From the NCBI GenBank assembly GCA_026874595.1, contig CM049313.1, positions 41,568,659-41,632,658 on the forward strand: DNA of 64,000 nucleotides, given 5' to 3'. Positions 1 through 11,929 of the stretch are shown piece after piece. Made by a program: the position numbers and the translations under genes. Source of the stretch: Sipunculus nudus. Lineage: Eukaryota > Annelida > Sipuncula > Golfingiida > Sipunculidae. The notes under the pieces were generated by a model. That model was not told the origin of the DNA. It ran no database searches and worked only from the letters and a program-made list of their open reading frames with translations. The first letter of the stretch is position 1. Each line of letters begins with the position of its first letter.

Positions 1-940
1 AAAATGTAAATGATAAATTATAAAGCGCTGACAACTGAACAAAATTATTCTTGAAAAAATGAAAGTAAACATTTCATACATAATGTAAGAAAACGTTTCA
101 TAATGTGTAAATTGATGATATTCTGGAAGAGGGATTTTGTCCTGGAGTTGTCCCTAAATATTAAAGCGGCTGTCCCCATTTCGGGGGCCTGGGGCGCTTC
201 TGTCGGCACTCCTTTGGATTTGTCCCCCTCATATTTTCGAGCAGACAACAAAGCTCATGTTAATCGGGTGTGATTGTCCTTTTTCTTTAGAGTAAATACA
301 CCCGGTCGCCATAATGAATTCAGACACACTAAGGGGGCGCCACCAGCACCAGTACATATTTTATACGGAATTTGACACCAGAACGTCACTTTGATAAATC
401 ACGATTATTTTAAAAATAAGTGTCAGTTTTATGCTTGATTCATATATCACCAGCGGGCCTTACTTCAATATCTGGCTCTATATATTTCAACATAAAACTA
501 CGTTATACAGATTAAACGCCGATATACCTTTATTGCAACTTGTATGTTTATTTGTAGAACACTGAACAAATCTCATCACACCCCTTGAAGCCCGAACGAC
601 AGTAATGGAGTATCCCGGGGAGGTTGGGTGTTCCTACTCACAAATTCCCTGGTATTCATATTTATATCCCTCATGATCAACGAGGTCATATGTTTTGTCT
701 TGGTTGGATACTTGGTCGGTTCGTTTGTCATATAACAATTCTAAAGTTATAAAAAACAGTCGTAGAAAAAAGTCATAGACGGAGTTTGATGGTATTTAAT
801 GGAGGCTTAGGGTAACACCATGCACTGGACAAATCCAATAAATATTGAGGTAATATTGATCAAAATGACGTCAGGTTTATCTTAATTCAAGCCGAGGATG
901 AGAGCCTTGTGGTTCATTTGTATTAGGAACAGCCTGTTTT
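1..940. other. Intergenic, no gene seen
   Basis: AT-rich sequence with short open frames only and no convincing splice-bounded exon. A short frame on the minus strand near 45-251 has no recognisable domain and I treat it as chance. Nothing else supported. Confidence 0.5.
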
Positions 941-1164
941 ATAGTTGGCAGAGCTGACCTGTTATGCAACCAACTTATGTTATGCAGCCATTAAGTTGGT
1001 TAACCGTGGCACGCATTTATCTCAACTTGAATTCACTGTGCCAAACGCACACCAAAAGAAGTCCAGGAGCCTAGATATATTCCAGATCAAGTTATCCAGA
1101 ATGTTGGCGGAGGTATCTATGTGGGCCCTAACTGCTTGTCTAGGACTGGGAATCTATAGTATTC

Positions 1165-1165
<1 letters not shown>

Positions 1166-1241
<76 letters not shown>
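1166..1241. repeat. (TA)n microsatellite
   Basis: Uninterrupted TA dinucleotide run of about 75 bases. It creates spurious Ile-Tyr repeat reading frames on both strands. Confidence 0.97.
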
Positions 1242-1242
<1 letters not shown>

Positions 1243-1328
1243 CTCTGAAGAAAAACAACATTGTAAATTCACAGCAGTCTGTTTCACGGGATGCGACCCG
1301 ATCAAGTGAATGTGGTTAGAATGATGCT

Positions 1329-1372
1329 AACGGCGTGGTTTGAAAAGCTAAGACTTTTCAAACCACGCCGTT
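1329..1372. repeat. Perfect 19-bp hairpin
   Basis: The arm aacggcgtggtttgaaaag (1329-1347) is followed by a 6-base spacer and then its exact reverse complement (1354-1372). A poly-C tract of about 13 bases follows near 1392. This looks like a compact palindromic insertion or a terminal hairpin of a mobile element; no gene is attached to it. Confidence 0.85.
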
Positions 1373-1399
1373 GGCTTCCGCTCAGCCCTGAACCCCCCC

Positions 1400-2449
1400 C
1401 CCCCCATGATGCATAAATTAGATGTATGTTATCATTTTTCTATATTTAATTCATTCTTATTTAGGCTTTTTGTTACATTTTGGAATTTTTATTCTATCAC
1501 AGTGGGTTACAATGATTAAAGTGCAAATTTAATTTTGTCTACAAAGTGGTGTATTGCTGTAAAAGTGTGGATGCTCATAAGACGAGGAATTCCTTACTCC
1601 AGAAGAGTAAAACCGAACATTTTTTTCACAATGTGTGATAATGAATATTAATTTTAGTATTTAATAATAGCTGAGATAGTAATTAGCATAATTATATTGT
1701 CACTCCCACAACCAACCAACAGTGTTTATACCTGATTCAAACAGGGTTTTTTAATCAAATTTACTGAATCTTTTATTCTAGCTAATAAAATTAAGCATGT
1801 AATGAAAACTCCAATATACAATACTTTTTTTAATAGTGATTCAAGGAATAATCTTGAAGATACCATGTTGTGGCAGTGTGTTCTTTTAAGCGGTATTATC
1901 TTATGAAAATATTTTTCTTTTAAATTCAGTTTAATCATTTGTGATTTAAAAAATATAAAATATATGTGTATGCATAATTTGACATGATGTGAACAAAACT
2001 ATTGATGAAAAATAATGTAACTTACAATTCTGAACGGACTTATATTTTCAGTTTTTTTATTGCAAATTTAAAAAATGTTTATTAAAAAATCGATCCTGGT
2101 AAATGCCAAAAATGGATATGCTAAAAATAGGGTGCAATATAAACCTAAAAGGATTATTCCCTTAAAGGTGAAATAAAGGTATCAGTCCTTTCTGTCCACC
2201 TGTCTGTCCATCTGTAAATATTTCATATGCAACACAGTATCTCAAAACTGTTACTGTTTTTTAAGGCAGTCTATTCAGAGTATTAGTTTTGCAGTCATAT
2301 ATTTAGAACCAAGTAGGAAGGCCATATCCTCATAGCTTTCGTATGGTAATACATAAGAAAAACAATTACAGTAGAAATAAGCATATTTTGGCATTTACTA
2401 AAATTTTTAAAACTTCAGCTGAGCGCCGTGATCAATGGGTCCCCTGTTA
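1400..2449. other. Intergenic AT-rich stretch
   Basis: No supported gene. Contains T/A-rich unique sequence with several in-frame stops in all frames and no recognisable repeat unit. Confidence 0.5.
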
Positions 2450-3270
2450 GTTACTGAGGTAGTATAACAAAGGGTGACGTCACCATGTATAGGGTGAGGT
2501 ATTATAACACAGGATGACGTCACCATGTTTTAGGTGAGGTAGTATAAGGGTGCTTTTCCATGTACGCGTTTTGCAAGCGTTTGCCGCGCGGCGAAAATCC
2601 AACCAGTTAAAAAGTCATTTGCTATTTCAATGTATGCGATTGCCGCGCGGCAAACGCACGCGTCAGTTTTGGAATCCAGCAGTGCTGGATTTCTGCGTTT
2701 GCCGCGCGGCAAACGGATGGGAATTCCGCCTTAATGACGTCACATTTGGGGGTTTCCCCGTACTCGTGTGTTTAAGTCCGTTCAGTTGTGTCAGGATGGC
2801 ATGCGATTGCCGCGCGGCAAACGCATACAAAACGCTCACATGGAAAAGGACTGGCCGCGCAGCAAACGCATGCGTTTGACGCGCGGCAGTTTCTGCCGCG
2901 CACATGGAAAAGCACCCTAACACCGGGAGACGTCACCATGTTTTGGGTGAGGTAGTATAACACAAGGTATTGCAGCATGTTTTGGATGAGCTAGTTTAAC
3001 ACAAAGTGATGTCATCAGGTTTTTGGTGTGTTAGTATAACACAGGGTGACGTCACCATGTTTTGGGTGAGGTATAATACAGGGTGACGTCAGCTTGTTTG
3101 GGGTGAGCTAGTGTAACACAGGGTGACGTCATCATGTTTTCGGTGAGGTAGTATAACACAGGGTGACGTCACAATGTTTTGGGTGAGCTAGTATAACACA
3201 AAGTGACGTCACCATTTTTTGGCGAGCTAGTATAACACAGGGTGACGTCAACATCTTTTTGGTGAGATGA
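2450..3270. repeat. 40-bp minisatellite with TGACGTCA core
   Basis: About 11-12 copies of a roughly 40-bp unit (ggtgaggtagtataacacag, then ggtgacgtcaccatgttttg). The TGACGTCA cores start near 2476, 3047, 3084, 3124, 3164, 3204 and 3243, giving 37-40-bp spacing. The core is the palindromic CRE/ATF consensus, so the array holds many potential bZIP sites, although no adjacent gene is seen. The array is split by a MITE at 2548-2917. Confidence 0.9.
2548..2917. mobile_element. 370-bp PIF/Harbinger-like MITE
   Basis: The ends are perfect 16-bp inverted repeats (gggtgcttttccatgt at 2548 and its complement ending at 2917). The flanks are TAA at 2545-2547 and TAA at 2918-2920; removing the element and one TAA restores the 40-bp minisatellite unit (gtagtataacac), so the insertion site is certain. 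TWA target duplications with GGG-starting termini are characteristic of PIF/Harbinger elements. The inside is filled with the 10-bp palindrome gccgcgcggc (2583, 2642, 2701, 2809, plus degenerate copies near 2852 and 2880) followed by aaacgcatgcg-like bases. There is no coding capacity, so it is non-autonomous. Confidence 0.9.
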
Positions 3271-3644
3271 TGTGTCTTTTGATCAAAACTGAGGTTCATA
3301 AACCTTTCTGCTTTATTAATAACGTTTCTGTGACAACTATGCATCTTGGAACTATCGGCATGGTAACATTTTCCTCAGATGTTGCGTAGATTTTTTTACT
3401 CGGTTGTTAATAAGCTATTAATGTGAGAGTTCATCTTTAAATTAATAGCTTCTGCTGTTTTGTCATACTTATCGGCATCAGTTCATCGTGTTTCCGACCG
3501 GAACAAATTATATAAAGCCCATTGTTGACGCTAGTGTAACTAGGTATTTGTTACTTCGACATTCCTATACCAGTACGTAAACTCTCTCCAGATTTTTGTG
3601 CGAAAGATTTCACTTCAACGTCCCTGAGAACGAGAATATACGGT

Positions 3645-3735
3645 ATATGCATTAAGGCCCAGTGCGGGGCGAGTTTTGCCACTCCAGAATTTGCGGGGCG
3701 GGGCGGGCCAAAATAAATTCTGTTCGGTGAGGGGC
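3645..3735. repeat. G/C-rich patch, possible element terminus
   Basis: Contains repeated gcggggcgg blocks, beginning tatgcattaaggcccagtgc. A G/C-rich patch at 8835-8992 ends with the roughly inverted sequence cagggcctaatatgcattaa. The pair could be the ends of a composite insertion of about 5.3 kb, but only about 25 bp match. Confidence 0.35.
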
Positions 3736-4265
3736 GGGTTGACAAGCTAATCTGGCAGTTCAGTAAGATATGAATATTAAATTGTAAAGTGAAAAAAAAT
3801 CCGTGAAATACACTCAAAATAAATCGGTTTTCAAATTGTACCATGAAAATATAATTATGAACAAATCTGACTTATTCCTTGTAGATTATACAATGTTATC
3901 TCTGAGTGTTGTAACAAACACTATGCAAATGTTTCCTTTATAGGTATACAGTCAGTTATATAAACCAGATGATGCCTTAATAGTGTCACTTTATTAGTGT
4001 GAAATGTAAATTTAAGACAATGCCCTTTGCAGTGGCAGCTGGGTATAGCTTTGAACATGGTGGCCTGGTATGATACTGTGTACAGGCTGTAGTCCCTGTA
4101 CTTGTGACAAATATTACGTAACATTGCTGGACGTGAACCAGGTGAATGATTACCTTTGATCTTGTAACAGACACTGCATGGTACAGCTGGCTTTTTAGGT
4201 GACTAGATTGATTAATTGATTGATTATACTATATTCATGATTGATGATACAAAATGACATAATAA

Positions 4266-6453
4266 TATATATGTCAGAGACGAGATTGAAATCCAGGCGG
4301 ATTTTAAATTCGCCTAGACGAGATTGCGATTGTGATCTCGCCTAGGCGAGGTTGCAATTGTGATCTCGGCTAGACGGATTTTAAACTCGCCTAGACGAGA
4401 TCACAATCGCAATCTCGCCTAGGCGAGATTAAAATCCATCATGGAGCAGGCCAGGATTTTAATCTCGCCTAGGCGAGTTTAAAATCTGTCTGGTGTCATC
4501 CAGGCGAGTTTAAAATCTGCCTGATATCACTTGGGCGAGTTTAAAATCTGCCTAGGCGAGATTAAAATAGTGATCTGATCTAATTTCCCAATAAATTATG
4601 CATTGTAATTGACTTAGGAAAGATGTTTTCAGTCAGATTTTCAATATTTTAACACTTAATGGTTATGTATAGTTCACAAGTTATATATTTATTAATATTT
4701 ACAGAATATTATATTATTGATGTAATAATTAACATTAATTTTGGAAATGGAATATTTTATATTATATATTTTTTATTAATATGGTTATGTTTAGTTCACA
4801 AGTAATATATTTTTAATAATATTTACAGAATATTATAATATTTATGTTATAATTAACATTAATTTTTTTATTTTATATTTTTATTTATAAACTATGTAAT
4901 AAGAAACTTACATTGGTATTGTATATGGCATATTCAAATGATATATGATGTGGGCTGCTGCTGATTATTTACATAATAATTTTGTTGTCAATATTAATTT
5001 GAAGGGAAACTGGTATTAGTAATATTAGTAATGTAGTATTTTAAAAAGACAAAAGGAACATAGCTCATTTATTTTTTATCAATATAATTCAATGTATGTT
5101 CACATGCATAAATGATCTATTACTCTATGAATCTAGAAATCATATTTTTTCTGATATGATATAATACTGTCCAAAAAAAGGCAGTTAGCTTGTAACACAG
5201 TCTACATAAATATTGAAGCTTCACAAAATGCCTCACAAAACATTAAAAAAAAGATCAGAAGAATATTATATACATTATAAGAAAAGACTAAATAAGAAAA
5301 AATATTCACATGCATACATCTGTGTATCAACTGTTACCTTTTCTCATATGATGTTTATTACCAAAAAAAGGATGGTGTATCAAAGTCCATCATAAATACT
5401 GATATCCTGCATATTTTGTACCATGAGTGTACATGCTTTGACTGTTGAGTGTTGAATACCTGGGTGAAAAGAAACATTTGAACTAGATCAACCAACTAAT
5501 TTGTTCTGTTTGTCCTGTAATAACTATCAAATAGGATGACTGTTTATGTTAATGTGTAATATACTCATTAAATAGTGAAGTAATAGCTATCTAGACTTAT
5601 CTATCTATCTGTCTATCTATCTATCTATGATTGATTCAATATGCAAGTGGAAGACTTTTTCCCCCAGATTTGCTCTTCATAATATCTCATAAGTGTGCTT
5701 CAATATACCTCTTGTTACTCGCTAATTGCCATATATTTAAATACAATTACAAATTATTTTTTTGTAAAAATTATTAGTGATATTTACAAACACAAGGTTG
5801 TTAAGAAAACTGGAGAAAAAAATAAAGATTGATAAATGTTTTGCAAATAATTGGTATGATAAGGATGCTGTAGACCACATGAAACACATCAAAGGTGCAA
5901 ATAATAATCAAATATCTATTTCATAATTCTGTTTCCAAAATAAATGTTAATTATCACATGAATAACTATTACATTACTGTAAAAAAGTTAATTATTACAT
6001 TAATACTATAATATTCTGTAAATATTGATAAATATATTACCTTTTAACTATATATAACCATTCAGTGTTAAAATATTGAAAATCCGACTGAAAACATCTT
6101 TCATATGTCAGTTACAATGCTTAATATATTATGAAATTAGATCAGATCACTATTTTAATCTTGCCTAGGCAGATTTTAAACTCGCCTAAGTAATATAGGC
6201 AGATTTTAAACTCGCCTGGATGACACCAGACAGATTTTAAACTCGCCTAGGCGAGATTAAAATCCTGGCCTGCTCCGTTATGGATTTTAATCTCGCCTAG
6301 GCGAGATTGCGATTGTGATCTTGTCTAGGCGAGTTTAAAATCCGTCTAGCCGAGATCACAATTGCAATCTCGCCTAGGCGAGATCACAATCGCAATCTCG
6401 TCTAGGCGAATTTAAAATCCGCCTGGATTTTAATCTCGTCTCTGACATATATA
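4266..6453. mobile_element. 2.2-kb foldback element with very long inverted repeats
   Basis: The left end (tatatatgtcagagacgaga) and right end (its complement, ending about 6453) start two long imperfect inverted arms, roughly 4266-4870 and 5935-6453. The outer part of each arm is built of tandem 25-35-bp units made of the palindrome tcgcctaggcga alternating with gagtttaaaatcc or gattgcgattgtgatc. The inner arms are AT-rich and also pair (for example gaaagatgttttcagtcaga at about 4619 against its near complement near 6085). The left inner arm carries a tandem duplication of about 110 bp. The centre (about 4900-5930) has no convincing gene. Foldback (FB/TFB-like) and large MITE families have this architecture. 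Target duplication cannot be read because both flanks are TA-rich. Confidence 0.85.
5592..5629. repeat. (TATC)n microsatellite
   Basis: Imperfect TATC/TGTC tetranucleotide run inside the foldback centre. Confidence 0.85.
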
Positions 6454-6879
6454 TACAATATATATACAAGACCTGAACCATACATCTCAGACCATGCAGC
6501 CGTGAAAGGGGAGCACTAAAAGTGTTGCTAAATGCAAAATAATTATTTCCAGAGTGGACCCTTTAGATATACCAATCTTGATGAGTCTGGCTAAGTTACA
6601 TAAAAATACTTCTAGCTAGTTATAAAAAAATTAAATAATTTAAAAAACCTGTTACATTAATATGCTTATTTTGAATTAAAGTTAATATGGAAAAAAAGAT
6701 GAAATGCCTTTAAAGTGCACATACAGTAAAAGTGATACTTTTTAGTAAGTAAAGATCATCATTTGTATGATATACTGTGTAGACATTGTTTTCCTAGTTG
6801 AGCATTTCTGAAAAATAAGTATTGTTTACAAATGTTGTTAAAACACCTTTACTTTGTGACAACTTCAACTCATTAGGAA

Positions 6880-8265
6880 GATTATTCTAAAGTTTTATAC
6901 CACTGTAGTTGAACCATGATAACCGTGTGATTTTACAGCTGGTATTACAAAAGCCCCATTGCTCCTTTTGGTATTGTACTTACTATTTACATCACTCTTT
7001 ACCAAATCAATCATGAAACCTGGAGCAGTTCTGTAAGCTATTTTATACATCTGTGACAGAGTAAGATGACCTACTCTCCTTTGTACATCAAGCAAATTTA
7101 CTTGTTTAATGCTATTATATCCTACGCAGTCAGTATTTTGCATATTTAATATGTACCTTATAGCCCAATTTGTGCTCTTTTTTTTCTTAATACATTTTTT
7201 CAATTTCTTTGTATCATGTATGACATACATAGTCATTATGTGACTGAAGTAGAGAAGTACACAAAGACTTTTTCTCTCTAAACTTTAAAATATTACCCTT
7301 TCTGTACGTAAATTTGATACCAGCATCCACTTTCTTTACAACCTTGTTGCCCATAATTTTACCAAACAAGTTATGCTCAATAGTTGCACCTAGGTACTTT
7401 ACATTGTCTTTACTTTTAATATGTACGCTATTACATGTAATGTTGAGCTTTAATACTTTCTTGAGGTGATGTTTTTATGTTAATAAAATGCTTTCGTCTT
7501 CCCTAATGCAATGAGAGCTTGTTCATTACTAGCCATTTACTTACAGCCTGCAACTCATTACTTAGAAAATTTTCTATTTCTACCGCATTTCGACCTGATC
7601 TAACCAAAGCCGAGTTACCTGCATACAGAAAAACATTGCATCTATTGGCCATTTGCATGTCATTGTCATAAATTAAAAAAAAAACTAAAAAACAGTGGCC
7701 CCAATATGAAGCCCTGTTGTACCCCACAGTCAATATTTAGTTGTTGTGACATATTGCCATTGATATGTACACACTGGGTCCTACTGGTCAAAAAGACCTG
7801 AACCAGTTTACCGCTTCGGAATTTCGTCCTACGGCCTTCAATTTACATAAAATTATTTTGTGGTTGACCGTGTCAGAGGCCTTTTGAAGGTCTAGTAGTA
7901 CTACACCTGTAATAAGACCATTATCCATGTTGAACCTGATTGTTTCAACTAAGTAAGTCAAGGCAGGCATTATCGATGGAAAAAATTTCCGGAAAGCCAG
8001 ACTGAAATTTGGACAATACTTTTTGATTATTGAGGTACCTGAACCCCTGAATATAGTTCATGCGCTTTAAAATTTTTGATACCACTTGCAAATGGATACA
8101 GGCCTGTAATTGCCCTCGCAAATACAATCGCCTTTCTTATAAAGAGGTACGACTCTTTCTCTTTTGAAGTCCTCTGGGTCTAAACTGCCCTTGGACGACA
8201 TAAAGTCTAAGGTAGGCCCCTTTAAGGATGGGTCATAAAGCATTGACCACAGGGTGGTCAAAAGG
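6880..8265 (-). pseudogene. Decayed LINE reverse transcriptase
   Basis: Minus-strand fragments in correct order match a non-LTR retrotransposon reverse transcriptase. Near 8060-8261: VPLYKKGD and NYRPVSI. Near 7788-7970: LLDLQKASDTVNH, corresponding to motif A (D-x-x-K-A-F-D) with the Phe replaced by Ser. Near 7700: a frame-shifted VQQG / GPLFF region. Near 7620: LYAGNSALV, at the position of the catalytic YADD, with both Asp lost. Near 6895-7236: a C-terminal tail with YNTKRSNGAFV. Several frame changes and stops lie between blocks. The catalytic Asp pair is gone, so this is a dead copy. It resembles the CR1/RTE-like LINEs common in molluscs; clade is not certain. Confidence 0.85.
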
Positions 8266-8834
8266 TCTGCATGGGCTAAGCAGAAGATGATGATGACTGC
8301 TACAGTCTGTCGCAGTGTATATCTTGAGCTAGAGCCACTTCAGATTCCCTCTTTATTCCTCTGACACTAGCTTATTTTCAGCTGATTAGAAGATTATGAC
8401 TGACCAGAATGGACCTAGTCTCAGAAGTTGTGTGAGTGTGGTTGGCAAACACTATTCTCAAGGGTAACTTTGGGTACACACATCAGGAATTAATCTAATA
8501 TTTTTTCATACATTTATGTAATAGAATTTTTTCCTGGGTAAAGTTTGAATATTTGTTTAAGGTATATCAAATAACGATGCATATAGTTAATCCATGTAAG
8601 CAATCAGTTATGTCTTTTAAATATTTTATGAACTTTATATCATTGCTTAAACGTGTATAAAATTAATTTTTCATTCAGATCGTCAGACGTTGCAACCATT
8701 TGTGTAATAAGCATTGCTGATCGATGTTTGTGCTGAAAAAAAAATATTGTTGATATGTAAACTTTTTGGTCATAAAGCTATGAAATAAGTTTCCTTTGGT
8801 CTTCGGGCTGATTGTGGGCTTGAAACTTAAAAAA

Positions 8835-8992
8835 TGCGGGGCGGGACGGGTGCGAGCTGAAAGAAAATTTTGTGGGGCGGGTACGAGCTGAAATAATCAT
8901 TGAGGGCGCGGCAAGCTGACAGTGTGAGATGCGGGGCGGGCGCGGGTTTGATTTTCGGCCCGCGCAGGGCCTAATATGCATTAATTCTAGCA
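8835..8992. repeat. G/C-rich patch, possible right terminus
   Basis: Blocks of gcggggcggg and gcgagctgaaa, ending cagggcctaatatgcattaa. See the patch at 3645-3735, with which the outer 25 bp form an approximate inverted pair. Confidence 0.35.
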
Positions 8993-9059
8993 TTGTACCC
9001 TTAATTTCGAAATTTCACTTGCCATTCAGGGGGTAAGCAAGGACTGAAGGAGGGGAAGG

Positions 9060-9590
9060 AGCAGAAACATTTGGCAAAGGCAAATATATGTATATTTATT
9101 TATAAATATATATATGTAAATTACATGAATATCGCAATAATTTCACACAACATACCAATGTTTCTAATTCCAGTCAGAAATATGAGTTGTACAAGATGAA
9201 TAAATAACAAAAAAAAATAATTTGCAGAATCAAAACTAGTGAATTATCAATAAAACGTATATTAATTACTGCATGAGCACACTTCAGCCTTCTAATCAGA
9301 TGTTTTGAGAGGTTATGGAGTTAAAGTTTTTCGGGATGTCTCCCGGCAAACTCCGATATAACATCCTGAGGATCAGTGCCAGACCATTATCTCTCTCATT
9401 TCCAAATCATACGGATGGTAAAACGTAAACAGAACTCGTATAATCTTTATTAGAAAACTTCATATTGAGATAAGTCCCAAACTTGCGGATACCAGTGACA
9501 AGAATCGTATCTGCCAAAACAAAGTTTTGTGTGAATGATTCCAATTCGATGAATTTCGTCCGAGTTACAGTAAGCTGAACTAAGTCACAA
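9060..9590. other. Intergenic, no gene seen
   Basis: AT-rich sequence without repeats or exons that I could support. Confidence 0.45.
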
Positions 9591-9599
9591 AAAAAGATA

Positions 9600-10370
9600 C
9601 TAAAATTACAGTATCAGAAATGGCTGGAGCTATCTTCACCAAATTTTATACAAACGTTGGTCACATGACTCATATATGAAATTTAGGTATTGGCGGCGCC
9701 ATCTGCATAATTTTTTTTTGTTCGAGGGTCATCGGTCATTAGTACATTTACCCATAATTTCTCAGAAATAGCGGGAGCTACAATCCCAAAATTTTATGTA
9801 AAAATATGTCACATATTAAATGTTGTGGGAGTTTTTTTGTGGCGCCACCTGCGTTAACTTATATTTTACGGGGGAAAGCTTAAAATCTTTGAAAATCTTT
9901 TTTTCTGAAATCATTCAGCCCAGTTGTTCTATATTTCACATAAATGATTTCAGAGACGAGCTCTCTCAAGTTTTCCAAATGGTTGGGTTTGATGAATATT
10001 GGCCGAGATACAGGAATTTGATCCAAGTCATGTTGCCAAGTAAGCGTACTGATATAACAATCTCAGAAACGACAGGAGCAAGCATCACCAAGTTTTGTGC
10101 AAATCACTGTCAAATGTTGGTCACATGACTCGTACTTGAAATTGTAGTTTTTGTGGCGCCATCTACATCGAACTGTTTTTATGGGAAAAAAACTCTCTTT
10201 CAGCTTAAAATGTTTTATGATGAAACTGTCAAGTTATATTGTTTTATTTTTCATAAGAATTATCCTAAGGTAGGGTTCTTTCAATTGTATAAGAATAGAT
10301 TAGGTTCGATGATTTTTGGTAGAGTCATAGAAAGCTTAAGTTTGCCTCGTGGCCATTAGTAAGCCTATTT
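9600..10370. repeat. Dispersed repeat with 'ggcgccacctg' modules
   Basis: Three or more diverged copies of a unit of about 190-270 bp containing 'tcagaaatggctggagct', 'ggtcacatgactc' and 'tggcgccatctgc' (around 9615-9715, 9760-9860, 10065-10165). Short open frames here (9820-10128 and 10153-10359) follow the repeat and show no domain, so I do not call them genes. Confidence 0.65.
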
Positions 10371-10689
10371 CAAAGTGAGGGCTTCAATAGTCTTCTCTTG
10401 CAAAAATGTTGTTTCAACCTCTATAACATTGGACAAAAAGGATTCTTACGAGGCCTTGTTCTATTTACTTAAATGAATTTTGGCAGAATTATTGGATCTT
10501 TAACAATCAAAGGACTATATCTTGTATTGTTTTAAACATTTTGATTAACAAAAGCCTATGGATATATCATCTTGAAAAAAAACATTGTAGCATGTCTTCA
10601 GTCTGTGTTAACAGATTAACCACCTTGCCAAGATTTCGTCTGTATCCATAAATAGCTTGGCAGACGGCCAGCCATTTCAGATTTGGCAA

Positions 10690-10785
10690 CAGGTCAAGAG
10701 TTCACTCAGTGCAGCCAGGTACAGGTCAAGAGTTCACTTAGTGCAGCCATATTCAGGTCATGAGTTCACTCAATGCAGGAGCTGA
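10690..10785. repeat. Short tandem repeat, about 33 bp x 3
   Basis: Three copies of 'caggtcaagagttcactcag' plus 'tgcagccaggta' spaced by 32-35 bases. Confidence 0.8.
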
Positions 10786-10829
10786 AACTAGCAATTTGTT
10801 GGGCTTTGCCTTTCTCACTTAAACCTGGT

Positions 10830-11720
10830 CAGCTAAGTGCACCTGACTCATGAGTAGTTTGATGTATTGGCCTGATATTTTGACCTGTCCATGCATCTTT
10901 GATGGCTTTCTCGTACACAAGACTGGTGTCGCCACCTACAATGACTTTTGCACAGTGTATGTACCTGCTATAAAACCAGGAGGGATTTGATATATCATCC
11001 TGAAATTCGGCATATGTATACATCCCAGATATCTGTGTCGTGTTCAAAACAGATGGCGTCACCTACAATAGTTTTTGCGGTGTATGCTCCTGCTTATTCA
11101 TCGGGAGTGATTTGACTTATCAGCCTGAAATTATACATGCCGTAACATCTCGAATAGTTTAGTTGAATACAAGACTTGTAACGCCACCTACCATTGTTTC
11201 ATGCATCTCTGCACATAGCCGAAGAGTGGTTTGAAGTAACTGCCTGAAATCTTGCATGTCCATACATCTTTGATGGCTTTCTCTTACACAAGACTGGTGC
11301 TGCCATCTTCAATTATTTTTGTGTTATGTGCACCCATGCCAGTATTTCAGCAGTGAAGTTTGTGTAATTGGTGCACGTACTCGGGTTTAAAATGTTTAGT
11401 GCTTGCATTGCACATATACATGCCACACTTGTACTTGAAAAGTAACCGTCAAGCATGGGAGCATTATACCTGATGTATATCCCATTGCACATTTTCGCAT
11501 TAGGCCTGTAGGCCTTGTATATAGAATACATTGATGGACTTTTTCTCAGTAGTAGATTGGTGTCTCGGCCTGAAATCATGCATGAAGTATCCATCTGTAG
11601 ATCTGTTTTCAGTGAAAATTGCACATATATGAGGAGTTTAATTGGCATCACTGGTGCCACAAATTTGGAGTCATGTCATGTTAGGAACATTCCATGACTT
11701 ACTTTTTCCATGCCTCTGTG
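10830..11720. repeat. About 120-127-bp tandem repeat
   Basis: The module 'gccacctacaatg' recurs at 10931, 11058, 11183 and 11302 (spacings 127, 125 and 119), each followed by 'ttgacttatcagcctgaaat'-like text. A more diverged copy lies near 11550-11690. Open frames here are by-products of the array. Confidence 0.75.
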
Positions 11721-11929
11721 ACATTGCGGATACACGTAGTCGCTTGCCGACCACCCGTAATCAAGTTTCATGATTGTGTTTTAGAAAATTTAATCATTTC
11801 TAGACTAAATGAAATTCCGGGAGTACCGGGTGCTGCTGGGAGGGGGGGGGGGGGGTAAAAGATGACACATGAACAGTTTTGAAATGCTTGCGAGGAATGA
11901 ATCATTCAGGATTAGATTAGGCACAGCAA

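Noticed and set aside
945-1319. Open frame with an Ile-Tyr repeat
   Set aside because: The frame is sustained by the (TA)n microsatellite and is open on both strands; there is no domain and no splice support. The same applies to frames at 14462-14689 and 30563-30890.
5213-5395. 60-codon Lys-rich frame in the foldback centre
   Set aside because: AT-rich composition explains the Lys content; no transposase motif seen.
9820-10359. Two frames of 102 and 68 codons
   Set aside because: They follow dispersed repeat units and include repeat modules in both; no domain recognised.
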